DNA of 64,000 bases from Epiperipatus broadwayi (GCA_028023455.1 JAQFVV010000506.1:85001-149000); one strand, 5' to 3'. Positions 29,053-41,723 are shown, counted from the stretch's first letter. Program-made: numbers and translations. Notes: a model not told the origin generated them from the letters alone.

Positions 29053-31159
29053 GATTGTATATTTAATTTTAAATATTTTGATTTACTATAATAATATTAT
29101 ATTAACTTGTTATTTGATATACAAACTTTGCTTTACTTTAACATATAGTAAATAACAGTAAACATATATTTAAGCTTTTTTTAATGTATGTAAAACGGTA
29201 TATATTTAATATACATATTTAATGGCGCAAAATGTCTTATATTTATATTTGATTAATGTTTTAATGGGAACAAATATTTATTTATTTAAGTTGGATTCGT
29301 TTTTATCATTGCTTTAACTAGAAATGTTATTATTCATTTATTCTTCAGTATGTTGTAATTAAAAACTTTTGGTATTTAATTTAAAGACTTTTTAAAAAGT
29401 TCTTAAAGATTATCTTTAATAATTTGAAAGATTTGAAATATTGATATACTTTAAATTTTTTTATTTACTTTAAAATAAATTTATAATTATTTGCAATTTA
29501 TTTTTTAAAGTGCTTTTATTATCGGTTGGTAATTTTTTATAATCACTATTTCATATAATTATCTACATGCATTTATAAAAATTAACATTTTTTAATATAT
29601 ATATAAATACACATTTATTACATTACATGTAGTTAGTTGTTGTTTTTTTTTTAGAATATTAATTAGGGAAGTTCTTAGTTGTGTGAATATTTTAATTTCT
29701 TTATTTATCATTGTATAATTATCTATTTTTTTAAGTGTGAGCAGTTAATTTCTTCGCTAATTAACTCAGTAAGTGGTAGGCAGATTTTTTCATTTCATTA
29801 GTATTATCAAACAACAGTAGTTGTTCTCTCTGCATTCCACCAATCATCCACTGTAAGCTTGAATAATTAGTATTTATCAGCCCTTCTCCAAAATTAGTTT
29901 TGCCCTTTGCTTTTATATATGATAAACTTGCTCTATTACCATTAAATAATCAAGCTTTCAATAGAAGGCAATATAATAGAAAGAAAAAAAGATGTGTTTT
30001 TGTTTGTATTGTTTATACTGCTATAAGTGAAAAATATTTAATAATGTCATATTGATATCACTAATAATGCTGAATTACAGTAACACTTATTAGAGGTTTT
30101 AGAAAAAAGACAAAACTGGGATTTTAAAACCTGCTACAAGATGACTTTGATTTTTTTTTAAAAATTAAAATTTGTTTATAATAATTCACAGCTATTCCAT
30201 CATCTTACTAAAATATTCATTATTTATGCATTGATAAAAATATCCCATTATTTTGAACCAATACAAGATTTACACAATTTAATCCAAAGCTGTAAATAAA
30301 TACATCCTTCTATGACATGCTTAACATGTTATGATAATAATTTCAATAAAACATGAGTCCACTCAAAAGCAAACTATATCATTACTACTCATTTAAAAGG
30401 CTGAAAATGACATACAACCACAATGCATTAGGGATATTATTACTGTCTTTTATACTGTCTTTTATCTGTAAGAATATTTTTCACAATTTCTAAGAGATAT
30501 TCAAGTTGATCATAATGTCCTGCGTGTCCTATTAATAAAGACAATAAAGTCAATTATTCAAGGATTTAATAGATTTATAATTAGAGATGATAATAATCAA
30601 CTCTTAAACTATCAACAACTTCAACCTTTAGTCAAGGCCCTCTTTAACAATAAAGGTCATATTACTATGGCCTAATATCTTTAGATAGGCACTAAGTATT
30701 GCAACTGAACCAAGGAGTGTAAGATTAATAATGCAGAGAAATTTAAACAAGCCTAATTAATCAGGAAAATATAATTTTCTATATATTGTTATGATTTATG
30801 AATAAAATTAACATAGACAATCAATCTATAGAAATTCAAGTTGACATAGTTATTTTTAGAAATTTTTAATTCCACCCTTTATGCTCATCTAAATCAACAA
30901 TCAATGTTAAAACTATATATAACAAGATGATATACCAAACAGGAATTAAAAAAGTGTGATTATTTTTATTAATAGGTTTATCTATTAGCATAAAAAATTG
31001 TGAATGTTTTAATGTATTAAGATGCATTATAAAAAGAAATTTGAGAAATGGTACATGTAAGCAAAGTAATGGATATTTCACAGAAATAGAGCTCTTTTTT
31101 TCTTTACTATGGGATGTTATGATTCAATATTCAGATAAAATTAAATGAGTAAATCTTTT
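29053..31159. other. AT-rich DNA, no gene recognised
   Basis: No conserved reading frame. An open frame of about 70 codons without ATG at 30,473-30,674 is of a length expected by chance here. Confidence 0.55.
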
Positions 31160-32301
31160 CCAACAATAAATGATGTAAATACATTTTATGCAAACCAATT
31201 CAAACACATTTTAGCAAAACTCTTTATTTATACATATATATACACCTACATTTCAACTGACCTGCAGTCTTTTTCAGAGCTATGATATAATGAACAAAAT
31301 TTACATAACTATATAATAACATCATAAAAAATTTAAACAATAAAAAACTAAAAACAACATAACATATACATATTAAAAAAACTGAAATAAATAATCAAAC
31401 CCAAATAAAACAATTAATATAAAATAAAATGTACAACATAAATAGAAAATAAATATAAATTATACATGTGTATTCATAACTTTATACATATATAGATGCA
31501 AGGACAACTATTAATCTAAATATATTATCTAGTTTGTTATTATTAACACTTTACTAATTATCTCTATTCTTCATAAACTTAAACATTATGATTAGTAACT
31601 AAAATTCTTTTAATTTTAAATCATATAATATTTATTATTTCCTTACTCATTTTTTTAAAAATAATATTTTGTATTTATTATTATTTCCAAATATTTAAAA
31701 CCTATAATCATTATAATCTTTAAACCTACCAAGTTTATTTTGACCTTCTAAATAAAATTAAAAAATCGTTTTTTTTCTAAAAAAATTATCTTATACCCTA
31801 GCGCCCTCTATTACATATTATTTAAACTAAATATTTATTCCCTACAAGTTTTTATATATTTTTATACACTTTAACTTTTATTATTATTATATAATTCTCA
31901 TAAATTTATATTATACTGCTTTATATATATATTCCCTACAACTTTATTTACATATATATTTTTTTCTTTTATATACTTTAACTTTTATTCTTATTCTTAT
32001 AGAATTCTCATAAATTTTTATTATACTGTTTTATATGTAAATATGCTAAGTTTATTAATTTATTTATTTATTATTTTTCTATTATTTAATATCTATAAAT
32101 ATACCCATATTTATACTCCTATTTAATCTAACCATTTTTTATCATCCCCAACTCATTTTTAACAATTATCTATTTACATATTTACCTCTATATATCTTAT
32201 TTAATAACTATAACTTTACCAATCTGATCCTAATCCCAGAATGTCTATTAAATTCTGGTTTTATCTTTCTTGTTAATATAGATTTTTTTATTTTCCTTTC
32301 T

Positions 32302-33200
32302 TTAATACTTTCTGTATGTAACTTCATTTTTATTGAACTTGTGTCCTGTTTCTTTTGGATGTATATATATCAGTGATTTATTATCTGCCATATGTTGTTT
32401 TAATCTTGTTTTTATAAAAAAAATTGTTTCTCTCACATATTTGTTATCAATCCCACTATCTAGACATTGTTTGCATTTTATCACATATACTCCATTAATT
32501 ATTTCTTTATTAACTTTATTATATCCTATGTATTTGTTATCTATCAAATTTAATAGGTTTTCTCTTTTTTTATTAACTATTTTTGTATTAATTATCCTTT
32601 TGTATCTCTTATTAATCTTCTTTATAATTTTGTTAAACTTATTCACTATGAAATTATTATTCATTTTTATTCCTATATATCTATTTTCACCTTTTTTTCT
32701 TTCACTTTTTTCATTTTTATTTATCTTATACTCTATTTTCCCAATACTTTTTTTAATTATATATACAGGGACACCATTCATTTTTAACTCATTGATTATT
32801 AAATTTTTTTGTTTATTATAATCTTTTTTTAACAATATATTGCAGCTCTGTATATTCTTGAATATATACAACTAATTATATATTTCCTATCAATGTTGGA
32901 AAACCAACTTGTTATTTTGTTACCAATATTGTTCTTTTAATAATACTTGTCTCAATATACCATTTTTTATCTATCATTTTCTATTGAAACATTATATCCA
33001 GATATGCAATTTCATTATTCTCTTCCTTCTCAACCATAAACTTTATATTCTCCTCTATTTTATTAATATAATTAATAAACCAGCTTACTTGTCTTTGGCT
33101 TTTATTAAAAATCATTAAATAATCATCTACATATCTGTTAAAAAACAAAGGAACATTTTTATTTTACGTTATATTTTTATCAAACTGATCCATATAAATA
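32302..33200 (-). pseudogene. Penelope-like RT end, linker and GIY-YIG domain (minus copy)
   Basis: On the minus strand the region from 33,200 downwards encodes the reverse transcriptase catalytic core (PLFFNRYVDDYLMIFNK). After a linker, an open frame of about 189 codons (32,871-32,302) follows. Its C-terminus has NGVYVIKCKQC, then KYVRET...IKTRLKQH and a late TGHKFNKNEV, the layout of a GIY-YIG nuclease with the Penelope-specific CX2C and histidine. The second motif reads YVR rather than YIG, a probable damaging change. Stops and frame changes separate the pieces. Confidence 0.75.
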
Positions 33201-33843
33201 AGATGTGATATATTGAACTATTTCTATCATTTATGAGTGAATGTTGAATGTAAAAAAAAATTTAATCTTTATTTAAACTTTCCAAATACAAACAACTTGT
33301 TAGTAATAACAGGTAAATAGACATTACATGTTAGTAATTACACAATGTTTCGAGTAGTATTATTCTCCACTCTTCTTCAGGTGTTGCTGGCCTATATGCA
33401 CAGTGACAATATTCACTTAGAAGTTGAAATTGCACCTTTATATTCTTGAATATCAAATTTTAAGGCAAATGCTGTACCAACTGAGCTATTCTATCAAAGC
33501 CTTTGATAGAATAGCCTTTGACCAAATAGCTCAGTTGGTAGAGTGTTTTTCTTAAAATTTGATATTCAAGAATCTAAAGGTGTGAGTTCAACTTCTAAGT
33601 GAATATTGTCACAGTGCATATAATCCAGCAACACCTGAAGAATAGTGGAGAATAATACTAATCGAAACATGTAATTACTAATCTGTATTGTCTATTTATG
33701 TGTTATTACTTACAAGTTGTTTGTATTTGTAAAGTTTAAATAAAGTTTAAATTTTTCTTTACATTCAACATTCACTCATAAATGATGGAAATAGTCCAAC
33801 ATATCACATCTTATAATATACCATCATTACAAATCTTCTGACA
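33201..33843. mobile_element. Foldback of two inverted tRNA-headed short elements
   Basis: Flanked by ATCCATATAAATA (33,188-33,200) and ATTCATATAAATA (33,844-33,857, AT-rich edge uncertain by a base), a 13-bp target duplication with one mismatch inside the RT frame of the host element. The two halves are reverse complements of one another around about 33,500. Each half carries AGCTCAGTTGGTA (pol III box A), about 45 bp later a GTTCAACTTC-like box B, then CAACACCTGAAGA and a hairpin closed by CTCGAAAC. The outer end reads ATATCACATCT in both halves. It resembles a tRNA-derived SINE or a retrozyme-like element inserted as a head-to-head dimer. Confidence 0.7.
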
Positions 33844-34440
33844 AATTCATATAAATATTATTTGAAATTGCACTAAGAGCTTCTCCCATTAAAAATCCTT
33901 CTTTTTGCTTATAAAATTCTGTATTATATTCAAAAACTACATTCTTGCAACATAATTCCATTAAATCTACCAAAATATGAACAGGTAATTTTAATGTTTT
34001 ATTTTTATCCTTAATATATTTCTCTATAGCTAAATTTATCACTTTACCTACATTTAAATTAGTATACATAGAAATAATGTCCATTTTTATAAACGTTAAG
34101 TTTCTGTATTCATATTTTTTAAATATGTCATTAATTTCATCTATTAAAATTTCATTATTTTTAATATTCGGAATTTTCATACTCATTACCATATTTTTTA
34201 AAAATTTCACTCAATAACCATTTTAAAACCTTGTCTAAACAAGATCCTTTACAATCAATAATTGGTCTTAGTGGGATATTTTCCTTGCTAATTTTTGGAG
34301 CCCCATATATTTTTGCTGTTTTACATTTTTTTCTTACTATTTTCTCAAATGTTAACCTGTCTCTTATCTCCTTTTTATAAATATGTTTAATTAATGTATA
34401 TATCCTTCTATGTATTCTAATTTAAATGTAGGTAAAGTGA
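33844..34440 (-). pseudogene. Penelope-like reverse transcriptase, N-terminal half (minus copy)
   Basis: Reads on from the region interrupted by the foldback. The minus-strand order is TAKIYGAPKISKENIPLRPI, then IFKNMVMSM...IPNI, FIKMDIISMYTNL (motif A with the first catalytic aspartate) and EGFLMGEALSAISNNIYMN (motif B). The foldback cuts the frame right after IYMN, and the YVDD motif follows on its other side. The 127-codon open frame at 34,210-33,827 is part of this. Confidence 0.75.
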
Positions 34441-35620
34441 TAAATGTAGCTATAAACAAATATATTAAGGATAAAAATAAAACAATAAAATTACATGTTC
34501 ATATTTTGGTAGATTTAATGGAATTATGTTTCAAGGATGTAGTTTTTTGAATATAATACAGAATTTTATAAGCAAAAAGAAGGATTGTTAATGGAAGGAG
34601 CTCTTAGTGCAATTTTAAGTAATATTTATATGAATGAGATTGATAAAAATATAACAGAAAATAAATATGCTCCTTTGTTTTTTAACAAATATGTAGATGA
34701 TTATTTAATGATTTTTAATAAAATCCAAAGACAAATAAGCTGGTTAGTTAATGATATTAATAAAATAGAAAAAAAATATAAAGTTTATGGTTGAGATGAA
34801 GAGAATAACCAAATTGCAAAACTGGATATGATGTTTCAAAAGAAATTGATAGATTAAAAATGGTGTATTGAGACAAGTATTTATAAAAAGAGCAATATTA
34901 GTAACAAAATAACAAGTTGGTTTTCCAACTTTGATAGAAAATACAAAATTAGTTGTATATATTCAAGAATACACAGGGATGCAATGTATTGTTCAAGAAA
35001 AGAAGATTATAATAAACAAAATGATTTAATAATCAATGAGTTAAAAATGAATGGTTTCCCTGTATATATAATTAAAAGAAGTATTGGAAAAATCGAGTAT
35101 AAGATAAATAAAAATGAAAAGAGTGAAGGAAAAAAGAAAGGTGAAAATATATATATATATAGGAATAAAAACAAATAATAATAATATCATAGTGAATAAG
35201 TTTAATAAAATTATAAAGAAGATTAATAAAGGATACAAAATAATAAATAGTACAAAATAGTTAATAAAAAAAGAGAAAACCAATTAAATTTGATAGATAA
35301 CAAATACATAGGACATAATAAAGATAATAAAGAAATAATTAATGGAGTATATGTGATAAAATGCAAACAATGTCTAGATAGTGGGATTGATAACAAATAT
35401 GTGAGAGAAACAAATTTTTTTTATAAAAATTAAGATTAAAACAACATTTAGCAAATAATAAATCACTTATATATATATACAAAGGAAACAGACACAAATT
35501 TACACAAAGTTCAATAAAAATGAAGTTATATACAGAAAGTATTAAAAAAAGGAAAATAAAAGAAGCTATATTAATAAAAAAGATAAAACCAGAATTTAAT
35601 AGAGATTCTGGGATTAGGAT
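34421..35620 (+). pseudogene. Penelope-like RT and GIY-YIG remnants (plus copy)
   Basis: Mirror copy of the minus-strand element. It starts in the middle of the RT domain and contains EGALSAILSNIYMNEIDKNI (motif B) and FFNKYVDDYLMIFNK (motif C). The linker is at about 34,984-35,178 (NELKMNGFPVYIIKRSIGKI), and NGVYVIKCKQC...KYVRET follows near 35,340. Several stops and frame changes make it inactive. Its N-terminal RT part is missing, cut at the palindrome centre. Confidence 0.75.
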
Positions 35621-37534
35621 GAGATTGGTATAGTTATAGTTATTAAATAAGATATATAGAGGTAAATATGTAAAAACATAATTGTTTATAATGGTTAGGT
35701 TAAATAGTAGTATAAATGTGGGTATATTTATAGATATTAAATAATAGAAAAATAATAAATAAATAAATTAATAAACTTAGCATAATATTTACATATAAAA
35801 CAGTATAATAAAAATTTATGAGAATTATATAAGAATAATAATAAAAGTTAAAGTATATAAAATAAAAAATATATATGTAAATAAAGTTGTAGGGAATATA
35901 TATAAAAGATATAAAACAGTATAATAATAAATTTATGAGAATTGTATAATAACAGTAAAAGTTAAAGTGTATTAAATAAAATAATATATATATAAATAAA
36001 TAAAGAGTTGTAGGGGATATATTTAGTTTAAATAATATGTAATAGAGGGAGTTAAGGTATAAGATAATTTTTTGAAAAAAAAAAACAATATTATATTTAT
36101 TTAGAAGATCAAAATAAACTTGGCAAGTTTAAAGATTATAATGTTTATATATTTTAAATATTCAGAAATAATAATAAATATAAAATATTATTTTTAAAAG
36201 AAAAATGAGTAAGGAAATAATAAACATTATATGATTTAAAATTAAAAGAATTTTAGTTACTAATCATAAAGTTTAAGTTTATGAAGAATAGAGATAATTA
36301 GTAGATTGTTAATAATAATAAAATACATAATATATTTAGATTAATAGTTGTCCTTGAATGTATATATGTATAAAGTTAAGAATACACATGTATAATTTAT
36401 ATTTATTTTTTATTTATGTTGTACATTTTATTTTCTATTAATTGTTTTATTTGGGTTTGATTATTTATTTTAGTTTTTTTAATATATATATATTATTTTG
36501 TTTTTAGTTTTTATTGTTTAAATTTTTTATAGTGTTATTATATAGTTATGTTTTTTATTATATTTTGTTCATTATATCATAGCTCTGAAGAAGACTGCAT
36601 GTCAGTTGAAATGTAGGTATATATATATTGTAGTCCTTTGGTCTATATCACCTATAAAACCAGTTGTAGAGGAGGAGAGATATTTGTGGAAAGAGGAAGG
36701 AAAAAAAAATTTTTTTGAATGTGGGAAAAATTAAAAAGCTTTATTGAGAAATCACTAATTGGATAGCTCAAAAATAACATATAGAGACAGTTTGTGTTTG
36801 TAGAAAAGATAGGTAGCATTATTTAGTGAAAGGGGGGACAATTTGATTTTTTTTGTACACTGCAGTAATGATTTGCCAATATAATGATGGAGAAATAAAT
36901 ATTTATATAGCTGGGATAGAGTTTTGTAAAGTTTAATGTCTATCACTAAAAAGTTGGTGAGAATTGAAAGTAAAATGATTATCAATAGCTTTTGTTTAAC
37001 AGCTTCTTTCAGGAGAATAAGCTTAAGAGTTATAGAAAATAATAATGGGAATTTGTGTTATGATTAACATAGATTATAATTAATATTGCGTTTGTAATTA
37101 TAAGAAATTGTGAAAGATATTTTGTGTTCATGTAGTCTAAATAAGCCATTTTCTATTAAATAATCTACAGATGTATGTGTGTGTGTAATACAGATATATG
37201 AGTTGACATTTTTTCTTTCCTTTATAGAAATTGATACCATTTTTTATATTATTTCCTGACAAGTGTGAAACAATGGAAAAATAAATTAATCTGTTGTAAT
37301 TTATTATTAGTAATTCAAAAATCTAAATCTAAATGGGAAATTGTTTAGATCAAGATAAGTGTAACAATTGTTTTACCAAAAAGATTAAAAAAAGCTGTCA
37401 AAATCTGACAACTGATAAATGGTTCAATTGTTTGTTCTGAGAATGGATTATCTTTAAAAATTTGGAAGGCAACCACCTGTGGAGAGGGAAATTGACCAAT
37501 GTTTTCCCCCTCTCTCTTCCCTTGTGCTGTAAAA

Positions 37535-37543
37535 TATAAAAGG
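37535..37543 (+). promoter_or_regulatory. TATA-box-like site
   Basis: TATAAAAGG, preceded by a C/T-rich stretch and followed by GGGAGTCAGAG and a diverged triple repeat, GGACTTTTTAAACTTTTGCT (37,565-37,640). Resembles an LTR U3/R border. Confidence 0.35.
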
Positions 37544-38165
37544 GGAGTCAGAGAAAATGACAAGGGACTTTTTAAACTTTTGCTAGAGAGGAACTTTTTA
37601 AATTTTTGCTAGGTGGGGACTTTTAACTTTTTGCTTCTTGCTGAGAGAGCAGTTCAATTATCTCCGAATTTTTATTAATTTTCCATCTCAGAAGTTAACA
37701 ATGTACTTGAGTTGTATAGTTTACCAAAATATGAATTTCTAATTCATATTTGTGGTGTGCATTTATTCTTCCTGAAGTTAATCATGAAACAATCAGCCTT
37801 CAATAAGACATTTTTTTCTGAATGCCAGAGTCTATCGGTTTTGCTTATTAAAATTTTATTTAAGGAAAGAACTGTCACACTATGGTATAACTATGAAGGA
37901 TCAATTTATATTATCATAATTTTTTGGCTGGGTAAAATTCGTTTAAAAAAAAAGCTACAACAAACTTCTGAATAATATTTAAAGGAAAGTTAATTCATGT
38001 TTGGTAATGAGAAGCCGCTTGTTGTATGTACTCTGAACCTTTGAAAAATGGAAAAGAAGAAGAAAAGAAACAAATGAATTCAATCCCGGAAAGAAACCAA
38101 CAAAGTGGAAGGTAATTAACAAAACTCTTTTTAAGATTTATTAATTGTCCTGCAGCTACTACCTT

Positions 38166-38510
38166 CTCATTTAAAATAACTCTTAGTTTTCTACATTTTG
38201 ATTTAACATAATTCTTCATTTTCTACATTTGATTTAAAATAACTCTTCGTTTTCTACATTTGATTTAAAATACCTCTTTGTTTTCTACATTTGATTTAAA
38301 ATAACTCTTTGTTTTCAACATTTGATTTAAAAGTAACTCTTCATCTGCTACATTTGATTTAAAAGTAACTCTTCATCTTCGACATATGATTTAAATATAA
38401 ACCTTCATTTTTCATGCATTCTGATTTTAAAAAGACTGTCTTCATTTTTTTTATCTATTGTGTTTCAAATAACTATGTGCATTTTTAGTATACATCTGAT
38501 TTAAAATAAA
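38166..38510. repeat. About 36-bp minisatellite, roughly nine units
   Basis: Unit core CTACATTTGATTTAAAATAA followed by CTCTTCGTTTT. The first five or six units are regular; the units decay towards the right. Confidence 0.85.
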
Positions 38511-39960
38511 TGTCTATGATGTGCGTTTATAACTGCTATCTCCAAATAAAATGAACTGTGTACAATCAAAGGAAAAGAGATTAGAAAGAGACTATAGTAA
38601 TGTTTAGTATTATTCTATATTTTATTTCGTTTATATAATATGTTTTTTTTTTATTATTATTTCATTGTATAATATGTACATGTTTGATAGAAATATTTTT
38701 TTTTGTTTTACCTCTAGAATATCTTAATATAATAAGTTTTTTTTTCATTATTTATGTTTTAAAATATGCAAAAGGAAAGAGAAAAAGAATGATTTTGATC
38801 CCATTGAAAAGATAAGTATTTACGTAGATTTAAATTTAAAGAGAAGAGAGAAATGATATAAAATACTTTTTATATTCTTAACAAATTTCTATATGTATTT
38901 GTGCTTGATATTAGGTATAAATGATATGGATGATCATGTGGAAAACCACGGTTGTGCTATCAGTGTCGATGATCTGTTATTGATATAGGTGTAGGGGGTG
39001 TGTGATCGGCTCGGTTGTTTAAGATTGAAGTGATTCATACATGTTTTAATTTGGGATCCAGTTAGTCTTTGTCATTCATTTAGACTGTAATCAATGTATG
39101 TGGGTGCATGTATAAAGCATCGTGCCACCTCATAGATGGAAAATAACTGTCTTATGATTGATTTACCATGATAGTTGGAGATGACTGAGTTTCACTCCAT
39201 TTATTCTATTAAAGATAGGGAATTATTAATAAAGTTATTGTTGAATTGAGGAAAAGGTTTTGCATGCCCATTATGAATAAATGTGTAGGTCAGAGCTCCT
39301 CACACATTCTAAATCTTAAGAAAAAATTTCTTTTCCACGGGCTGAAGCAAACAATTGGAGTTAAGAGTTGAAGTTGTCGTTGGTTTGGTTTTAATTTCCC
39401 TTATCCAGATGCTGCTGTGTGCATGTTATATATAAACTGCATGGTATTGAAGGATCTAGAGAGTGTTTTTCTGATGTGGGACAGAATGAAATTGCCTTGA
39501 CAGGATACGGATTCGGTCAGATGGAGGTATGATGAGGAATGACAGAGATTTTAATTGGTAAACTAACCGATCCATATTGATTTTGTGAATATGATAAGTT
39601 GAGAGCTGTCGAGCTGATTCAACAGACTAACATATTAAAATATCTACGGCTAAAAACGTAAATATCTGACAGGCATTAACATAAAAGTGTGGGTTTTTGA
39701 ATTTAAACCAATCCACAAGACCAGTAAAGGTTTTTTTTTTTTATATTATATGTTATATCATCCTTTTTCCATAAGAATAGAAAGAAATTATTAATTAATA
39801 AATGATATGGAAATTTCTGATTAGTTAACATCGCTGATTAGAGTAAGTGAAACGAGGTATTATTTGGAATAGTCCATTGACAATGTTTACAAATAAAAGG
39901 GGAGTATGAGTTTATGGGGTTCTTCTCTTTCAAGATATAGATTTATTAAAGCTAAAAGAA

Positions 39961-39982
39961 ACACGGAATTCTGATTCCGTGT
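39961..39982. other. Perfect 9-bp hairpin
   Basis: ACACGGAAT, loop TCTG, ATTCCGTGT. It lies about 65 bp after the second ATAAAAGGGGAGT motif and just before AATAAATAAATGGG, so it could be an RNA hairpin near an LTR poly(A) site. Confidence 0.5.
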
Positions 39983-40299
39983 GTAAGCATGTATTATTTT
40001 GTGTATTTATCTTAATAAATAAATGGGTCAAAAGCAATAAATAAGTTATCTAAAAAAAAAAAAAAAATAGTAATTTTAAACATGTATTCAAACCATCATA
40101 TTTAGTGGATCTAAATATATATATTTAAGTGTAACCATATTATATTTGTGTATGTTTTATTTTAATTCTTGTTCATATAATAAAGTTTTACTATTGTTAT
40201 AAGTTACATTGTGTCTTGTGTTTTGATGTTTCCAATATCTACAGAATTTTCATACAACACCTATAGTTTAAGTAATATTAATTTATATTTAAATTTAAT

Positions 40300-40640
40300 T
40301 ATTCATTTTTCTATTGATGATTTATTTCCACGATCGATTTGCAGTAGTCATTATTATATTATTTCCATATTCGATTCACATAGTTAATTTTATATTGACA
40401 ATTTATTTCTATGATTGACTTATGATGTTGATTTTTATATTGATTATTTCTATATTCGATTTACATAATTCATTTTATAAGTCACTTTTCTATAATTCGG
40501 TTTCACATAATTTATTTTTATAGTTAATTCACAAAACCTAATTTTGTAATTTATTTCCGTAATTTACTTACCAGTAAATTGTGATTGATTTATCTGATTA
40601 ATGTCCATGGTTTACTTCCATAGTTTATTTAGCGATATAG
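40300..40640. repeat. Degenerate short tandem repeat
   Basis: Variants of TTTATTTC(C/T)A(C/T)GAT(C/T)GATTT and CATA(A/G)TT recur at irregular 25-45-bp spacing. Confidence 0.5.
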
Positions 40641-41596
40641 GATAGATTTAAAGCTATTAATTAAAGATTGGTCAACATCTGAGATATATAGAATAAAATG
40701 ACAGAGATTAGTTAAGTTAAATTTAGTCAAGTTTATCTTTTGTTTCATGGTAATGTTGTGAATATTGGGAGCAGACATAAAATCCCTTTCCTGCTCTCGG
40801 TGTTTAGAGTGATTCCCAATAGTAAATTCGTATCAAAATTTGGCTTAAGATATTTGGAATCATATCCATTACAATGCAATCATGTGTAAGTGCATCTCTT
40901 GACAGATCTAAACCTTGAGAAGGAGCAGTTCAATTATTAATCTAAGAACTAGTTCGGAATTCAAGTAGCATCATCTAATAAAATTATCATACTGTTGTTA
41001 AAGTAGGGATCATAAATTGATAGTCGATTGACAGGTTAATTTAAATGTTTAGAAATAAGATTAGGGATTCTCAGATCAGAGAACATAACACAGACATTCC
41101 GTGTTATATAATTGTAGCTAATTTAAAGTGATAGATGCTGAGAACGAAAAATAAGGTAATGGAATCAAATGAGGAGAATTGATCTAGATAATTTTTTTTT
41201 TTTATCTAATGTTAAATTAAATGATAAATTTATATTATGAACATAGAGTATGAGTTCTCTGCATCGATTACTGATTCATTTCCAATCCGATATAAATGAG
41301 AAATGTGTATAATAATTTCTGTAGTTACCACTCGAGATCAGAAATTTATAATAAAGTTATGGGAGAAAGTTGTATTATTATTATTATGGATTTGATTATA
41401 AATTAATTATGAAATATTTGCATGACTCAACCGAGTTTGAAATTAAGGCCACATAGATTAGATGGTTTTATCAATATCATTGTTGTTATTAATTTTTTTT
41501 ATGAGACAATTTATTTGCTTTCTCCAGTACCCTCTATAGTCCTAAATATGGCTAATGATGATGATCTCTGGTGGGCATTACAATTTATAGCTGCAA

Positions 41597-41610
41597 TTTG
41601 GTGCCCCGGG
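41597..41610 (+). promoter_or_regulatory. Possible LTR primer-binding site
   Basis: TTTGGTGCCCCGGG, GC-rich in very AT-rich DNA and followed by TATATTTGATCC. A related GAATTGGCACCTGGGC occurs at 48,201. Upstream DNA contains AATAAAG and promoter-like motifs but no defined LTR. Confidence 0.3.
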
Positions 41611-41723
41611 TATATTTGATCCCAAGTTAGTATTAAATTCAGTTGTCTAGCTACTTGAAATAAATTAAAGTTTATTGATGTTAAATGAGTGAAAGAGTGC
41701 GCGGAGAAAGTTGAGGCTACAAT

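Larger units (their letters stand above)
31160..36640. mobile_element. Inverted pair of decayed Penelope-like elements (family A)
   Basis: A minus-strand copy (about 31,235 to 34,440, with terminal sequence on to about 31,160) and a plus-strand copy (34,421 to about 36,630) mirror each other at DNA level. The outer ends match: CTGCAGTCTTTTTCAGAGC at about 31,264 against GCTCTGAAGAAGACTGCA at 36,582. The inner symmetry point lies between about 34,062 and 34,421. Both copies encode reverse transcriptase (YVDD) and then a GIY-YIG-like domain. The left arm is split by a 643-bp insertion at 33,201-33,843. Inverted copies are typical of Penelope-like elements, though an arrangement this symmetrical could also come from a later inverted duplication. 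Confidence 0.8.
36641..41720. other. AT-rich DNA with LTR-like fragments and minisatellites
   Basis: No coding gene seen. Two promoter-like spots share ATAAAAGGGGAGT (37,535-37,548 and 39,893-39,905). Other items are a 36-bp minisatellite (38,166-38,510), a perfect hairpin (39,961-39,982), a degenerate repeat (40,300-40,640) and a primer-site-like sequence (41,597-41,610). Together they suggest decayed LTRs whose borders are not clear. Confidence 0.45.

Noticed and set aside
30473-30674. Stop-free plus-strand stretch of about 70 codons, with a minus-strand peptide (GHAGHYDQLEYLLEI) resembling an ankyrin repeat
   Set aside because: Stop-free runs of this length are expected by chance several times in a window this size, and the ankyrin-like match is a single partial repeat with stops on both sides.
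32333-33118. Plus-strand hydrophobic open frames resembling membrane proteins
   Set aside because: They lie opposite the Penelope coding strand. T-rich complements of K/N-rich genes read as L/I/F-rich frames.
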